A DNA stretch of 64,000 bases, taken from NCBI RefSeq assembly GCF_041296385.1, contig NC_091020.1, positions 25,642,501-25,706,500 on the forward strand, written 5' to 3'. The translations under genes and the position numbers were made by a program. Positions within the stretch are counted from its first letter, which is position 1. The number at the start of each line of letters is the position of its first letter. The notes under the pieces are model-generated. The model had not been told where the DNA came from. It did no database searches and saw only the letters and a list, made by a program, of their open reading frames with translations. Of this stretch, positions 1-12,620 are shown piece by piece. This DNA comes from Aphelocoma coerulescens. Its lineage: Eukaryota; Chordata; Aves; Passeriformes; Corvidae.

Positions 1-79
1 TCATGAGACTTATTTGCTTAATGGAAGTATGAGTCTGGCTGACTCTGGTTCTTTCTTTGGTTTTGTCTCCCATGCTCAG
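1..79 (+). other. SORCS3: Partial intron upstream of exon A
   Basis: This is intron end ahead of the acceptor AG at 78-79, with a T-rich tract at about 45-68. Confidence 0.85.
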
Positions 80-197
80 AGTTTTTGGGCACTTCAGTCT
101 CCGTTCTGAGTGGCAGCTGGTCAAGGTGGATTACAAGTCTCTCTTCAGCCGCAGGTGTACCAAGGATGACTACCAGACCTGGCATCTGCACAATCAG
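80..197 (+). CDS. SORCS3: SORCS3 coding exon A (local residues 1-39)
   Basis: The acceptor AG is at 78-79 and the donor GT at 198-199. Base 80 is the third base of a codon split with the upstream exon; the frame then reads VFGHFSLRSEW onward for 39 codons and ends in phase 0. This is the end of the Vps10p propeller running into the 10CC module: the SEWQLVKVDYKSLF stretch is typical of sortilin-family receptors, and C26 is the first of the ten cysteines. An upstream in-frame ATG at 57 is intronic and not a real start. The donor GTATTC lacks G at +5 and is only moderate. Confidence 0.93.
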
Positions 198-1696
198 GTA
201 TTCCCACTCTGTAGGAGGGCATTGATGGGGGTTCCTTTTCCCCTACTCTGTGTTGCCAGAATGTAGTTGTTCTGCACAGAAAACCATATGGATTTTTTTG
301 CATCCCTTGAAGAATGTGCGTGAATAAACATGGAGCCAGGCATCTATGGGCAAGTTCAGGAGATCACCTTCTATTTTTATGAAAATAATCCGTTGCACCA
401 GCTGGATCTTTTTGGCCTCAATGCTTAGGCCAGTGTAAAACCACACCTTATGATTGAATTGTAGATGACAGTGAATTCTTTATAGCTCTGTCAGTGACTC
501 ATGAAAATAATTTTGTTTCAGTTTGCCTCTTATTTCCCCCACTCAAAAATGAAAATAAAAACATTTATTCATCCTGCAAGTCCTGCAGGTATCTGTAAAA
601 CTCTTGAATATCTGTAAAACCTGTGAATCTGAAAAGCTCTTGAATAAAAGACACCAGAGAAAACCAAATTATTTCATTTCTACTCAAGGATGCATGCTTT
701 GCTTTTCATAGAGTGGCTTATTTTTGTGCTGGATATATTTAGGTCCTGAAGCGACTATAACTGAGAGGTCAATAACCTCTGCAGATTACTTATGGGTTGC
801 TGGCTACCCAAATGATGTCCCACACCCTGCTGGGCAACATAACTAGAGCCAGAACCATTGTGAATGAAATCCATGAATGAGAAATGAACATTAATTTGGC
901 AAGGATAAGATAATTGAAGTCATAGAATTGAAAAAATGAAAATAATTTAAATGAAAGAAAAGGGATGAAATATGTGTACCATTCAGTAATCTTGGGACTC
1001 ACTGTTAATGGGAAAGAGAAGTATTTCAATTAGTTATTGTCTTTTTTCTTACTTCTATGCAGACAAATTATTTCTGCATCATAGAAAATTCTGTTTATAG
1101 CAACTCACCTAAATATCAAATGTTTCTTTTAGATTAGCTACTCCCAGTAGTGTTCTTGGAAACCTTTGCATTCAAAGAACCCAGTGAAGTATGGCATCAG
1201 AATTGTCTATAACAAAGCCAGCTCTATCACAGAAATAGCAAGGGAGTTCAGTTCTGTGTTCCACACCTGGATTTTGTCCCCTGCCCTGGGATTCAGGCCT
1301 GGATACTTGCTTCTGCAGAAGATTTTGTCTGACATGTGGAAGAAATCCTGTCGTACACCCACATTGTCTTTTCAGGATAATTCGTAGGGCTAGATATTGG
1401 TGGATGCCTTCTGAAATGTGGCATAAGTGGGTGGGATGGCTTGGGCATCCACCCAGGCATTTTGGGCACATTGTCATTAGCATCCCAACTCAATGCTGAA
1501 CACACTGTGCTCATGAATCTTCCCTAGGAGACTTTTGATTTTGCAAAGCCACAAAAGAGAGCTGGACACTAACTCCCACCCTCCCAGTGGTAAATGCTTG
1601 TTTTCATTGCCTTTTGTGTCTTTTGAAAAAGTGCTCCATTTAAGACCCAGCTGCCACTACAACTGTGTTTCTCCTCTTGTTCCTTGGCTAATGAAG
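198..1696 (+). other. SORCS3: SORCS3 intron A-B
   Basis: Phase 0 GT-AG intron. I see no recognisable repeat or RNA gene. Small open frames on both strands around 1170-1515 are overlapping shadows without family signatures. Confidence 0.85.
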
Positions 1697-1830
1697 GGGG
1701 AGCCTTGTGTCATGGGAGAGAGGAAGATCTATAAAAAACGCAAGCCTGGAGCCCAGTGTTCCCTAGGTCGGGACTATTCCCAAACTGTGGTGTCTGAACC
1801 GTGTGTCTGTGGCCAAGGAGACTTTGAGTG
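1697..1830 (+). CDS. SORCS3: SORCS3 coding exon B (residues 40-84, 10CC module)
   Basis: The acceptor AG is at 1695-1696 and the donor is a strong GTGAGT at 1831. The exon encodes GEPCVMGERKIYKKRKPG and continues to GDFE plus the first two bases of C84. It carries five complete 10CC cysteines (43, 60, 75, 77, plus split C84). A basic KKRK run at residues 52-55 lies between cysteines and is a family feature rather than an obvious furin site. In sortilins the 10CC module packs against the beta-propeller and is disulphide-rich. Confidence 0.95.
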
Positions 1831-4800
1831 GTGAGTATGTGACTCTGGGGACTTGTGCAGGGGCTGTATTTTTGTCCCAAAATACTTCCCAGAAAACCTT
1901 GTAGAAGAACTGGGTCTCGTGCAGCTTTGTGGCTGTGATCATACCATATAGCAGAGATGTGACCCCAAACCTGCTGAGTGAGGGAGGCTTCCCCTTCATC
2001 TGCAGGAAACATTTGTTAATTTCCAGGAGAAATCCAAGCCTGAAATTCAAAAGCAAAATAATTGCAAGTACTGATTGGCATTTTTTGTCTGTCATTCCAG
2101 AATAGTGACAGCCAGGACTTCTCTGGTCCAAAACATATTCCTTTCAGAGGAAAGAGGGAATTTCTCTGTCCTCACTCCCAAGGTCATTGACTACCTAGGG
2201 AGCAAGCCAGCAAAACATGCATTTTTATCATTATTCTCTTGAATTGCTGGGAACAATTTGTTGCTTTTTAACAATGTTTTATTGAGAAATTTCTGAAAGG
2301 GCTTCTGTGACATGACTGTACAGCCCACCCTTGTCAGATATAACTACTTGTTTTGCATAAATATTGGTGTTTCTAACTTAATGGGACCATAATTTTCAAA
2401 TTGCTTTAAGGTCACTTTGAAAGCAGTTTAAAAATAAAGCAGGGAAAAAATGAGACACTGCTTGCTATTGCTTGACAATCAGAGATTGGAGATGGGAGAA
2501 TGCATAAGTCAGGATCTCTGTACAAGGAATTCCTACATGGCATCTGTGATAAGCAATATTTCTAAGGTTTAAAACTGTCAATATCTGTAATGTTTGAGCT
2601 TAAATGATCAGAATGTCATTTAAATGGAATTCAAAATACCCTGCAAGCTGATCAGCTGAGAAAACATTTTAATCTTTATAGTAGGTTATCAGGATCAGTG
2701 TCTGACTTGGTACTGGTGTTATTCCTGAAAACTTCACTTACCTTCTAATGCTTTCTGAACACATGTGAGGCATGAGATCTGTACATTTATTTGGACTTAG
2801 GCCAGATGAGACTCATGGTTCTCTTTTAGAGCATGGACATACTGAAATGCAGCAAATTCAAGAAAAAATATAGACCAAAATATTTTCTTGAATATCATAG
2901 TTTGTCTTTAAGACAGTCACGGATATAGAACAAGAGATTCTCATCTTATCTGTATGGGTGTTTAATTTGTTCCTAGTGCCAAGATTACATCTGAGACTCC
3001 ATATCTTGACTCATGAGATCTTTCCCCTTTGTTCTCATGATGGGAGCTTGCAGGACAAGCTATCTTGCCTTGCAGTATCTGGCCTTGGCATTGGCATAGG
3101 CCTCTGGGGTGAATCCAGCACCAGTCTCCAGAGATGCTCATGGATTTTATTTTGGTTTTTTTTTTTCCTTACACTATCTTTTACCTCACCAGCTTTGTAT
3201 TTACACAGTGAAGTTTGTCTTTTCCAAGCTGGAAGTAGAAAACTGTGGTAGCTGAATTGGTCTTAAGTGCTGTTCTGCCTTGGGAAAAGGGTCTGCATCA
3301 GAATGCACCTTTTCAATCACTTGACGGGTTCCTCGCATGCATTCAGTGTCATTTTTGCTTAACTTCCCCACTAACATGAGAGAATATTGCTGTTAACCTT
3401 GTCAGTCCTGCAGAGGAAATGCAATTAGAGGACAACAAGCTGGCTTTTGTTTCAGACCCTGAACTGCCAACAGAATGTTAGCTTGCAAAATTGTTATAGC
3501 TGGTGATGGAGAATCAGAAGAAGCTCTCTGGTGAATTTTGATGTTACTCAGCAGGGCTGACTGGAAGAATATGTGGGACGGTACATTTGAGGAAAATACT
3601 GGCAGTGCTGGAAGTGCAGCACCAAGCTTGATTATTTTAAAAGTGATTTTCAGAGAGGAAGGGTGGACTCATCTGCTCTGATTTGTGACTTCTAAAGGAT
3701 GAGACATTTGCTTAGTCAGTGGCAAGACACAGGTTATTCCAGAATATATTCTAGGTTCATCTGCCTTCTTTGGGACGTCAGTATGAGAAGGGGAGGTGGT
3801 TCAAAGTGCCTTTTTTTCTGCTGACTAAAAGGTGGACAGGACAGGTGAAAGGACAGCTCCTACTTTCACTTGATGCTCTTTCAAGAAAAATGGTTCCTTT
3901 TCAAGGGAAGATGTCCACTCTCTTCTGGCTGGGCTCACAGTTGCCAGTTGTTCTTGAAAGGACTGACTGGTCTGTCCCTTGTGTTGAACTGAGCAGGTCC
4001 TGTGGGGTGTCAGGGAAAGGAGGAGGGTCAGCAGCCAGGACTGGGTGAGTATGGTGACCAGCAAGTCCCAGCAGCTGGTCCCTCTGCTTCCCCCATAAGG
4101 AGGTTTGGAGCTGGTTCTGGGTTTGGAGCACCCCGTGCCACTTGCTGTGATGACACTTGCCTTCGAGAGCTATGGGGATAGGACAGATGACTGCAGGAGC
4201 CCTTCAGCACACGCTGTGAGGGCTGTGCTCCCTCTCATTTGGTCACAGTGCCCTTGCCCCTGTCTGCCTCACAGCTGCAGCGCTGTTCCCTGCAGTTAGA
4301 TATGAGGCTGATCTAAAATCTGGGGACATAAATCATGATTATGCCCCAGTTCAACAAATCCTCCTGAGTCAGGATCAGGGGTGACCCCTGCCAACCCTTG
4401 CAGTCATTTCCAGAAGCAAATCCTGGCCTTTCTCTAACAGAGAGAATGGCAGAAGGATCTCATAAGTGTTATTAAAGAGCTCACTGAGCTTTCTTTTCCC
4501 TCCTCCTGCTTCTTTATTTACTCTGTCAAGATAGCTTTCCTGAGAAAGACAGCACAGCAGCTGGACTTGATTATTTCCTTAACTTATGCAAACCCTGGGG
4601 CTTATGAGAAGGAAGGTGGGCAGCATGTGAGGTTTTAATATACATTTACCAGAAGTTAATGAACAAGCACAGAACCTTGAGGGCACACAGCAATGTTGTC
4701 TTTAATTTTATTAAATATTTATGCAGCTCTTTTCTTCTTTCAGGCAAAGTACAGCTCCTCCTGAATATTTTTAATTACAAAGTCCCTGCCAGGCATTTTC

Positions 4801-5980
4801 AATTGTGCAGGTTGGACCCACTGAGAATGATTAAATTGAATGTTGAGAGAAAGAGCATTAGGGAATCTCCAAACCATTTAAAGTAGCTTACAGAATTTTT
4901 GCCCTCCAAAAAAAGAACAGTAACAGCCTGGGTCACTGGGGACATAGCACAATTTTGTCTCACCAAAGCTCTTCCTAGAGACTTTCTATTGGTAGTTCAG
5001 GCTCTGAACAGGGGAAGGATAAAACTCAGTGTCCTAAAGAGCACAGAATGCTTTCAAGACTGTGTCTTCTGTAGCATCTGTGTTTTCTCAGAGGTTTAGC
5101 GTATTGGCATTTGTTAACTTGCTGCAGGCAAAAATCCAGAATCTCTTTTTATTTGTCCTTTGAATCCAGCCTGTCAATAAAGACTATGCATAGGAGCCTG
5201 ATCCAGAGCCTATTAAAACTTATGGAAAGCTTTGGGTTAATCCTATTGCTTCATCATTGTATTGGCACACAAAGGCAGCTGTAGAAAGAGGTTTTGGATA
5301 TGGTTGTGTACACTTCCACTCTTAGGTGGTCCAAGGAAGCATCAATACCCTGGATTACCTTCACTGTGTGACACAATACCATGTAATCCTTAGACTACAA
5401 AGCTGGCTGTGTTTTAGTTTAGTGTTGGAAAAACATCAGCTGTTTTTTTCTCTTGGGCAAGTCACAGCTCAGGGAGCAGGGAGCCCATTAACATACGTAA
5501 ATATACCTACTGTGGCTAGTTGTTCAGGAAGTGCTCCTAGTGTTTTATATTCCTAGCCACTGTTGGGAAAAAGTGACATTAGACTTAGAATTAGTCTGGC
5601 TTGTTCTAAAAGCAAAGACTGCAAAAAGCAAACAAACCAAAAGAACCCAAAAAGTGAAATTTAAGTTAGAGATTAGTAGGAAAAGAAATGAATGATACAA
5701 TATTCATTCTGAATCTCAGTCATGTTTTGTTGCCAAATGAAACACAGTGCTCTGCAAGGTTGGTAGTTCTGGTGTTGTCAGGGATCAAATGCCTTCAGTG
5801 AATTGTGTTCCTGCCTCTCAGACAAGACCAGCACTTAGTCTCTGGATGAACCCAATCCATGATGCTGTGCCATCCCAACAGAGAACCACCAATACACACC
5901 TGCTTTGGGAACATCACCTAAAACTCTGAGCTGAATTTAGTGGAGGGTGCAGTGATCGACTCGTGACTTTGTCTCCACAG
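1831..5980 (+). other. SORCS3: SORCS3 intron B-C
   Basis: A 4.1-kb intron. I see no dispersed repeat that I can name; a GC-richer stretch at about 3960-4300 has short open frames but no coding similarity. Confidence 0.8.
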
Positions 5981-6094
5981 TGACTATGGATATGAGAGGC
6001 ACAGCAACAACCAGTGTATCCCAGCCTTCTGGTTCAGCCCATCCTCCCTGTCCAAGGATTGCAACGTTGGTCAGAACTACTGGAACAGCACTGG
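5981..6094 (+). CDS. SORCS3: SORCS3 coding exon C (residues 84-122, 10CC module)
   Basis: The acceptor ends CCACAG at 5980 and the donor is GTAAGT at 6095. The first base completes C84, then DYGYERHSNNQC and continuing to WNST, ending with two bases of G122. Cysteines 96 and 111 belong to the 10CC module. NST at residues 119-121 is a canonical N-glycosylation sequon. The DYGYER motif is strongly conserved in VPS10 receptors. Confidence 0.95.
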
Positions 6095-8094
6095 GTAAGT
6101 ATCACGGGGGGTCCGATGTTGGTCAGCTGTGACCTTCCTAGAGAGAGCGTCCTGCAAAGAACAACTCTTCCAGGGGTGCTGGCAGGCCTCCCTGGGCTGC
6201 AGGTGATTTCAGCAAGTGTAGCAACTTCTCTGCTACAAGTCTACAAGTGATACCAGCTCTTGTGAATCAGCTCTTTGTGAAATCACCCAAGGCAAACTCC
6301 AGGACAGAGAGAGAGAGGAGCCTCGTTTGGCAATTCCACAGAGGCAGCTTTTATTGTCCAGCAGCCCCTGTGAACGGGACAAAGACTCCCCAGTCAGGGG
6401 CAGAAACAGGGGCTTTTTATGGGATAGGCAGGAGGTGGGGTAGAAACCAATTAGCCAACAGGGTACAGGCTATTCCCATATAGAAACAAGGCATGCGGGG
6501 GGTGGTTCACTTCATCACCCTAACCCTGAGGAAGGTTGCTTATTTCTGGGGAGATTCTTTTGGCCTTCAGGCATCTCTCCAAGGGAGTGCAGGGGGCTCT
6601 TGTGCCAAGAGCTCACAGCCCTCCACAGGTAAGTGCATCTTGCAATCTCTCTGGTTTTGGTGACTACAGTAGACAAGAGAACTTGAATGGTTCTTTTTTT
6701 TCTTTGCATCCCATTATCCTCTTTTTCAGTCTTATTCATGAGGTGATGTTTGCAGCAGCATCTGTATGGAACATTGCCTTGTTCCTCAGAGACAGGGAGA
6801 AGCACGTTAACATAAGTGACATGTAGATACTGCAATGCCATCAAGTGATGTGTGATCCCTGGAGCCTAGACTTGGAGCTCCCCTTTGCTGCAAAATTAAA
6901 ACACAAATCAAAAAGGTCTATCTGAGAGACAGCTGAACATTTAAAAGGATAGGTTTGAGGTATTTCACCCTGTATTTTATTGAGCTTCTTACTATCTTAC
7001 AGCTCCTATTTATATCAGCTTCTAGGAAGGCTCAAATGAGCAATTTCTATCCTCTTTTATGTTTTTTTCCTCTGCCATTTTTACTTCGTACATACAACAC
7101 CTTGCATTTCAGACAAGCTTCATGTGCTGATTTCTCCTGGTCTAACCCACAACAGATGTCGAGTGTTGGTTTATTATGGCAGCATCACTTTGCAAATGCT
7201 CTATCATGCAGGAAATGCTGTGAGACTTGGGTTTCACTGGCTGGTGCAAAATTGCAATATTCCTTCTAGGACAGGGCAGACCCTGTGGATTTTGTAGGGC
7301 TGATTCTGGGTCACGTGTCCTGCCTGCTCAATGGTTATGGCAGGAACCAGCCCTGTTCCTGGCTGGTTGGTGCACGTGGCTGGATGAAGTGAGGCTGCTG
7401 GGAGTCCAGAGGCATTTGACTTCAGAGACCCCCTTTCAGATGAAAAGTTGCTTTAAATATGGGATATAATTACAGGAGCCCTGGCCACTATGACTGCTTG
7501 TAGCCTTCTTGACAGAGAGCTGCAAGAAAATAGTTGGGGTTGGTGTGAAATTGGTAGAAAGGGTTAACCCCCCTCAACAACACTGGGAATAGCCAATTGT
7601 CTTGCTCTTCAGCCAACCTCTTCCAAGAAGAGCCAAGAGAAAACCCATACCTCAAATCATTTTAAAACCAAACTGGGCAAAGCCCTTAAAGCCCTTAGCA
7701 TATTTTTCAAGTGCCCTCTAGCCCAATAGAGGCAGACAAAACCTAATAAAAGGCATAATTAAAAAGCTGGGATGCAGGATGCAATCCTGCAGGTGTTGGG
7801 GAGTTGGAGGAATTCTCTGCCTTTTAGCAGGGCAGAGTAATTCACCTCCACAATGTGCCTCTTGCCAGTGATGCTGCTGAGAATCTCTGAAGGTTGGATT
7901 GTGACTGGCTTGGCTTTCACTCATTTAATGAAGTGTTGGGTTTCTTTGATTCTTCCTTCCAGTGACGGGATCATGCAGGCAGTTAGCCTTTGAAAAAACA
8001 CATGCATTAATGTGGAGAGACAAAGCAAAAACCAAACAAAGGAACTTTTCTGCCCACTGTCTGAGCCCAGTGTCCTTTTGTTACTGTTCCCCAG
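6095..8094 (+). other. SORCS3: SORCS3 intron C-D containing a solo LTR
   Basis: A 2.0-kb intron. Its main content is the minus-strand LTR at 6276-6637, inserted 181 bases after the donor. The rest is unique sequence. Confidence 0.85.
6276..6637 (-). mobile_element. Solo LTR of an endogenous retrovirus, minus strand
   Basis: The + strand starts TGTGAAATCAC and ends AAGTGCA, giving TG...CA ends on both strands. Exact 4-base target duplications TCTT flank it at 6272-6275 and 6638-6641. On the minus strand a TATA-like CCCATAAAAAG (about 6414-6423) precedes AATAAA (complement of 6350-6355), placing U3-R-U5 in minus orientation. There are no internal gag or pol sequences, so it is a recombined solo LTR. 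The 4-base duplication suggests a gammaretrovirus-like (class I) integrase, which is an inference. Confidence 0.85.
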
Positions 8095-8266
8095 GTACCG
8101 AAGGATTGTGTCTAACAACTGCACAGATGGCTTGCGAGAGAAGTACATGGCCAAGATGGAGAAATGCCCTGGGAAAGCACCGCGGGGATTGCACATCCTC
8201 ACCTCCGATGGGAAGCTGGTCATGGAGCAGGGACGCAATGCCACCTTCGTCATCCTTATGGAAGAG
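8095..8266 (+). CDS. SORCS3: SORCS3 coding exon D (residues 122-179, end of 10CC and start of first PKD)
   Basis: The acceptor ends CCCCAG at 8094 and the donor is GTGTGT at 8267. The exon completes G122 and encodes YRRIVSNNCTDGL onward to FVILMEE. Cysteines 131 and 146 complete the ten-cysteine set. KAPRGLHILTSDGKL starts the first PKD-like domain, and NAT at residues 170-172 is a sequon. If this donor is not used, translation runs two codons into the intron (V, C) and stops at 8273-8275, which would give a soluble truncated ectodomain. Confidence 0.95.
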
Positions 8267-11200
8267 GTGTGTTAGTGGTCTCAGCAAGCTTCTCTCTGTA
8301 TGGCAGGACTGTCATTCTTTTCCTTCACTTTTCAGGTTGCTGAGAGGAAAATAGCAGTCAAAGGGGATCATGAAACGGTGAATGGTCCTGAGATTTATGA
8401 GAATTAAGGAATTTAAGAGAATTGAGGGCTACAGGGACACATAAAAGCAGGTCATATTGGGTCACAGCAAAGGTGTTTGGTTATCTTGTCTATCAGTGAT
8501 GATGAAGTTAATGCTGAAGAAAAATAAAGCTGGTCAAAAATCTATTTTCCCACTCACTTCTTGCTGCCTCTAGTGAACTGCAGTTTATGGAGCTTGTGAG
8601 GCAGAAGTGTTGTTTCTGTGGTGAACAATTCTGTATCTGGGGTACAAAGCTTTAACTTCAGCTTTTCTGGGAAAGGTTAAGAGCACTGGGAAACATGTTC
8701 ACACTCATGGGGAGCAGTTAGGGGCACTGTTGTTTTGCAGTAGGAATTGAGTCTCCTCAAAGCATCTCTGAGCTCCCCAGCCCATATCTATTGTATTTAT
8801 CTATTGGTACAGTTCCCTCTGTAGCCAACAGTAGCATAAGTAACACCATGCTTATGCCAAAAACATCAAAATGTTGAAGTTCCTCTGGCCAGGGACTGAG
8901 GTGGTGCTGGACAAACACAACTATTTTTTGTCACATTTTCTGTCCTGCGTATGTTATTTTTTGGGGCAGCACCTGGAGGCAGCTGAGGCAGACACACTTT
9001 CACACTAAGTTAAATTCTTATATAGTAGCTAAGTATTGCACTGGGACCACACTAATCTGACAGGGCCTCTTTACTGCTTCCTCAGAGGTTCATGCATGCT
9101 CTGCTTTTATACAAGGGGGATTTCTTGTCTACTTGCTGCTTCTTTCATATTCTGCAGACTTGACACGGTAAGACAATTTGTATAGACACTATGAGTGGGA
9201 GTTCAGAAAAGAACAGATATAATCTGAAAATTAGGAATCAACTAGTAATTTATTAAGGAACTCAAGTGGAACTGCTGTGTACGAAGAATGATAAACAGAT
9301 GGGGAATAAGGCAGCAGTCAAGGTAGCTGAAGAGTGGAGTCTTTGCAAGGCTTCAGAGATTGAAGAGGCAGCTGAATAAATATGTGAGGGTGTTCACTCT
9401 TATGTCCACTGATGGAAAGATAGTGGTAGTTGGAAAAACATTTCACTGAAACAACCTTTTTTTTTCTACGGGAAGAGCATCTTTGGGAACATGTCTCTGT
9501 AGGTGAACAGCTTATTCCACAGAAAGTTGTGTGTTGAGTTTGTGTGATTTGTTTCTTAAAAGAATAGACTTTGAAGAAGAAAAGGAAAGGAACACTTAGA
9601 TTTTGGAAGAAAGTGTTCCAGTCTTTTAGTGTGAACCTGAGAAGAATTGTGGTCAAAGAATTCCTTATGAGTTGGAAGAAATAATTTCAGTAGGAGGTCT
9701 TAATGATTACTGACCTTGGTGCCATACCGATTCATTCCTGGCTTCCTCCACCTTCTCTGGTCAGTCTGTTTACTGGTGGTTGCTTTGTACCTAAGTTTAC
9801 ACTTCCTTTCTGAGCCAAACAGCAGCCAGACCAGCCCTCCTATGGGTACATCTGTGTGGTCTCCATTCAGCTGTATCAGACTAGCCCTGATGAGCCAACA
9901 GTTCTTTCCTGCCTTCTACTACACACCCTCGATATATGGAGGTGACTGACCTTTAGGCTGTCAATGGTAAATGAAGACTTCATCATAGTTAATCAAAAAC
10001 TGGGTTTCTCAGGATTTAGAGAATTAGCTTTAGTAGTATTCTTCACAGTGGTATTCAGAATATGTGCGTGGCAATGACTGTGGGCAAAGAAATGCAGAAT
10101 GACTGATGATTTTGCAGTGTTTTCAGAAATATGGGGCTGGACTGTGATTTGGACTGTGTATACATGTAAGGGAACATGAGGAGATAAGAACCTTTTTAGA
10201 CTTTTTCTTTAAATCTGAGTTTGTTTTTGATCACAAAAAAAGTATAAACTGCCAAATAGCTGTTGTGGAGTTGTGTTCTTGACCATGTCTGTTCACTGAT
10301 TTCCATACTCAGAGCTCCAATCTCTGTGACAGCCCATAACTTCTTCCCTTTCAGTTATTTATGGGGCTTAAAGCAACAAAATGTACCTTTTGAATGTATA
10401 TGGGTAGCAGTGATTTCTTTTTCCTTTTGAAATGCTTCCACTTGCCTTCTATTTTAATTTATATTTATAAACTCTGACATCTTTGTGTAGGACTAGCATG
10501 CTTGTTTTAGTATTTTATATACTGGATACAGAGGTATGGAAAGGAGAAAGAAAACATGATTAGTGTGATGGGCAGGCTTTGCATTGAAGACCCAGCTCAT
10601 AATTGGGTGAAAAGATCATCTGCTGCTGTTTAGTCGTGAAAAATCTGTTCCTGCTTCTCTGTGTGAAACCTTCTCATTTCAGATAGAACCATATTGGAGA
10701 AGCAAGAAAGAAATAGAAAAGAGAATTTTCAGGCAAGGGAGATGAGCTGCTGTGGTTGGTGCCTGAGGTCATCAGTGATGAATCCAGCCCAGATGAAGTT
10801 TTTATCCTCTGTTCAGTATCTTCCGCATGAGATGAACTTGCGGTCTTAGTGCATTCCCTTGAGAAGTGGTTTTGAAAGGTTTAACAAGCTGTGGGAGCCT
10901 TTCTATCAAATAACTGAGCATCCCAAGAGTGTGATTTTGCTCCTGCTAGAGAATTTTTTAGAGTGACTTTAAAAACTCTCTGTCTAAAGGATGTTATTGA
11001 CTACTCAATATTATAGATACGTTTTAGTGTCACTACCACTTTAGTCCTTTCTGATTGCTCTTTGGTTTGTACTGAACTTTTAATGTCCTAGTACGGCAGA
11101 GGTGAAAACAGTGCCCTGATCAAGTCAATAGCCAAAATTGCCCTGGCTCCCATGAAATGGGAATGATGGAGCAAGGAAGGAGAAAAATCTAACATATATA

Positions 11201-12433
11201 ACCAAATACCCATATTTCAAAAACTACATGCAATAATCTTGATTATATGAGTATCTGAAGACACCAAGTATATACTCAAAGTAAATTCACATCTGAAAAA
11301 CAGCATTCCTGTACTCTGCTTTCTTCATGCGGGTATAGTCTGTGAGGAGGATAAAGTCTGTGGGGGCTGCTAAGGTCCTGTTTATCTACACAGAGGACCT
11401 GCTCCACTGTGGTGTGGCTTCTTGTGTGTGCTCTCTGTGCATTTGCAACTATAATGGTATTTATGAGATGACTATAAAATATTTCTGAATTTCCCATTTA
11501 AAAAAAGGTAAATTTATGAGCAGAGATTTTTCAATTTTTTTTTTTTTTAACTTTAAAATCATATCCTTAGTATATCTAGGAATTGAGTTCAGTTTGGGGC
11601 TAGGAGCATCTCCAAAATGTAGTGGTATCTACTTCACCCGCAGTGAATACAGTGCAGATCTCTCATGAAAGGAAATTATTTGGCCCAGCACATCTTATAT
11701 ATATGCAGAAAGCTAAAGCTACAGAGATTTAATCTGAGTTGTAGTTCTATTTCAGTTTAGTGAAATCACTGCAGTGGGCTTTAGCTTTGTTTAAATTAGC
11801 CTTGTTTTGTGTTACATTAGTCAGCTGGGGGCAAGTATAAAATAAGGCTCCAAGAAACCGAGAAAACAGACACTTTTACTGTTCAACTACAGTAGTTGAA
11901 AGCATGATTTAAACTAGAATAGTGCAACTTCTGTCTCTAGACAATACCTGTGGTACTGGAATCTCTTGTCTGTTTTCCCCTCCTTCATTTAATAACTGTC
12001 ATTGACAGTAATCCTAGAAGAGATTTTCTCATCATCTGCTTCATTCTCCTGTGTATCCAGGCCCTTTCTCTGTGTTGACTGACATTAGACAAAAAAACCT
12101 GTCAGTCCTCAATGTGGGACTCAACCTGTATAAATTCAGCCATCCTGAAGCTGCATGTCTAGCTGAAACTAGTCTTCTAAACTCTCCATCATCAGGGGTG
12201 GATATTTGCAAGAGATGATTCATGTCACCTGTTTCAGTTACCTTAGGATGGGCTGTCTGGTCTTTTGCTGTCTGTGTCTGGCCACTTTGGGGAATGACAG
12301 AACAAAGTTTAGCTTTTTTTGAAAAGTTACACAGCTTTGTGTCCTTGCTAATGAAGTGGAACTAAGTGGGATCAAGGGTAATATAAATCCTTTTTTATCA
12401 GCCCAGTTTCCTATCCAGCCTTCTCTTTTGCAG
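8267..12433 (+). other. SORCS3: SORCS3 intron D-E
   Basis: A 4.2-kb intron without an identifiable repeat. In-frame read-through from exon D stops at 8273-8275, and an AATAAA lies at 8523-8528. A T-run is present at about 11535-11549. The rest appears unique. Confidence 0.8.
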
Positions 12434-12620
12434 GGTGATCTCCAAAGGACAAACATCCAGCTTGATTTTGGAGATGGCATTGCAGTATCCTATGCCAATT
12501 TCAGCCCCGTGGAGGATGGCGTCCGACACGTGTATAAGAGTGCTGGAATCTTCCAGGTGATGGCGTATGCAGAGAACAGCCTGGGCTCAGACACTGCTGT
12601 CCTGTTCCTGCATGTGGTCT
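12434..12620 (+). CDS. SORCS3: SORCS3 coding exon E (residues 180-242, first PKD domain)
   Basis: The acceptor ends TTGCAG at 12433 and the donor is a strong GTGAGT at 12621. It encodes GDLQRTNIQLDFGDG and continues to TAVLFLHVV, then one base of C242. LDFGDG matches the PKD WDFGDG signature, and HVYKSAGIFQVMAYAENSLG is the PKD strand pattern (H-x-Y...G-x-F-x-V). NFS in YANFS is a glycosylation sequon. The exon forms most of the first PKD domain, a beta-sandwich seen in SorCS dimeric ectodomains. Confidence 0.95.

Noticed and set aside
57..266. A 69-codon frame beginning with ATG at the window start
   Set aside because: It is exon A read through both splice sites; the ATG is intronic and the real exon is 80-197.
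1172..1514. Overlapping minus- and plus-strand frames of 73-103 codons in intron A-B
   Set aside because: Frames overlap on both strands, lack any domain signature and lie inside an intron.
6517..6529. Telomere-like CCCTAACCCT
   Set aside because: Only about two units, embedded in the solo LTR; chance similarity.
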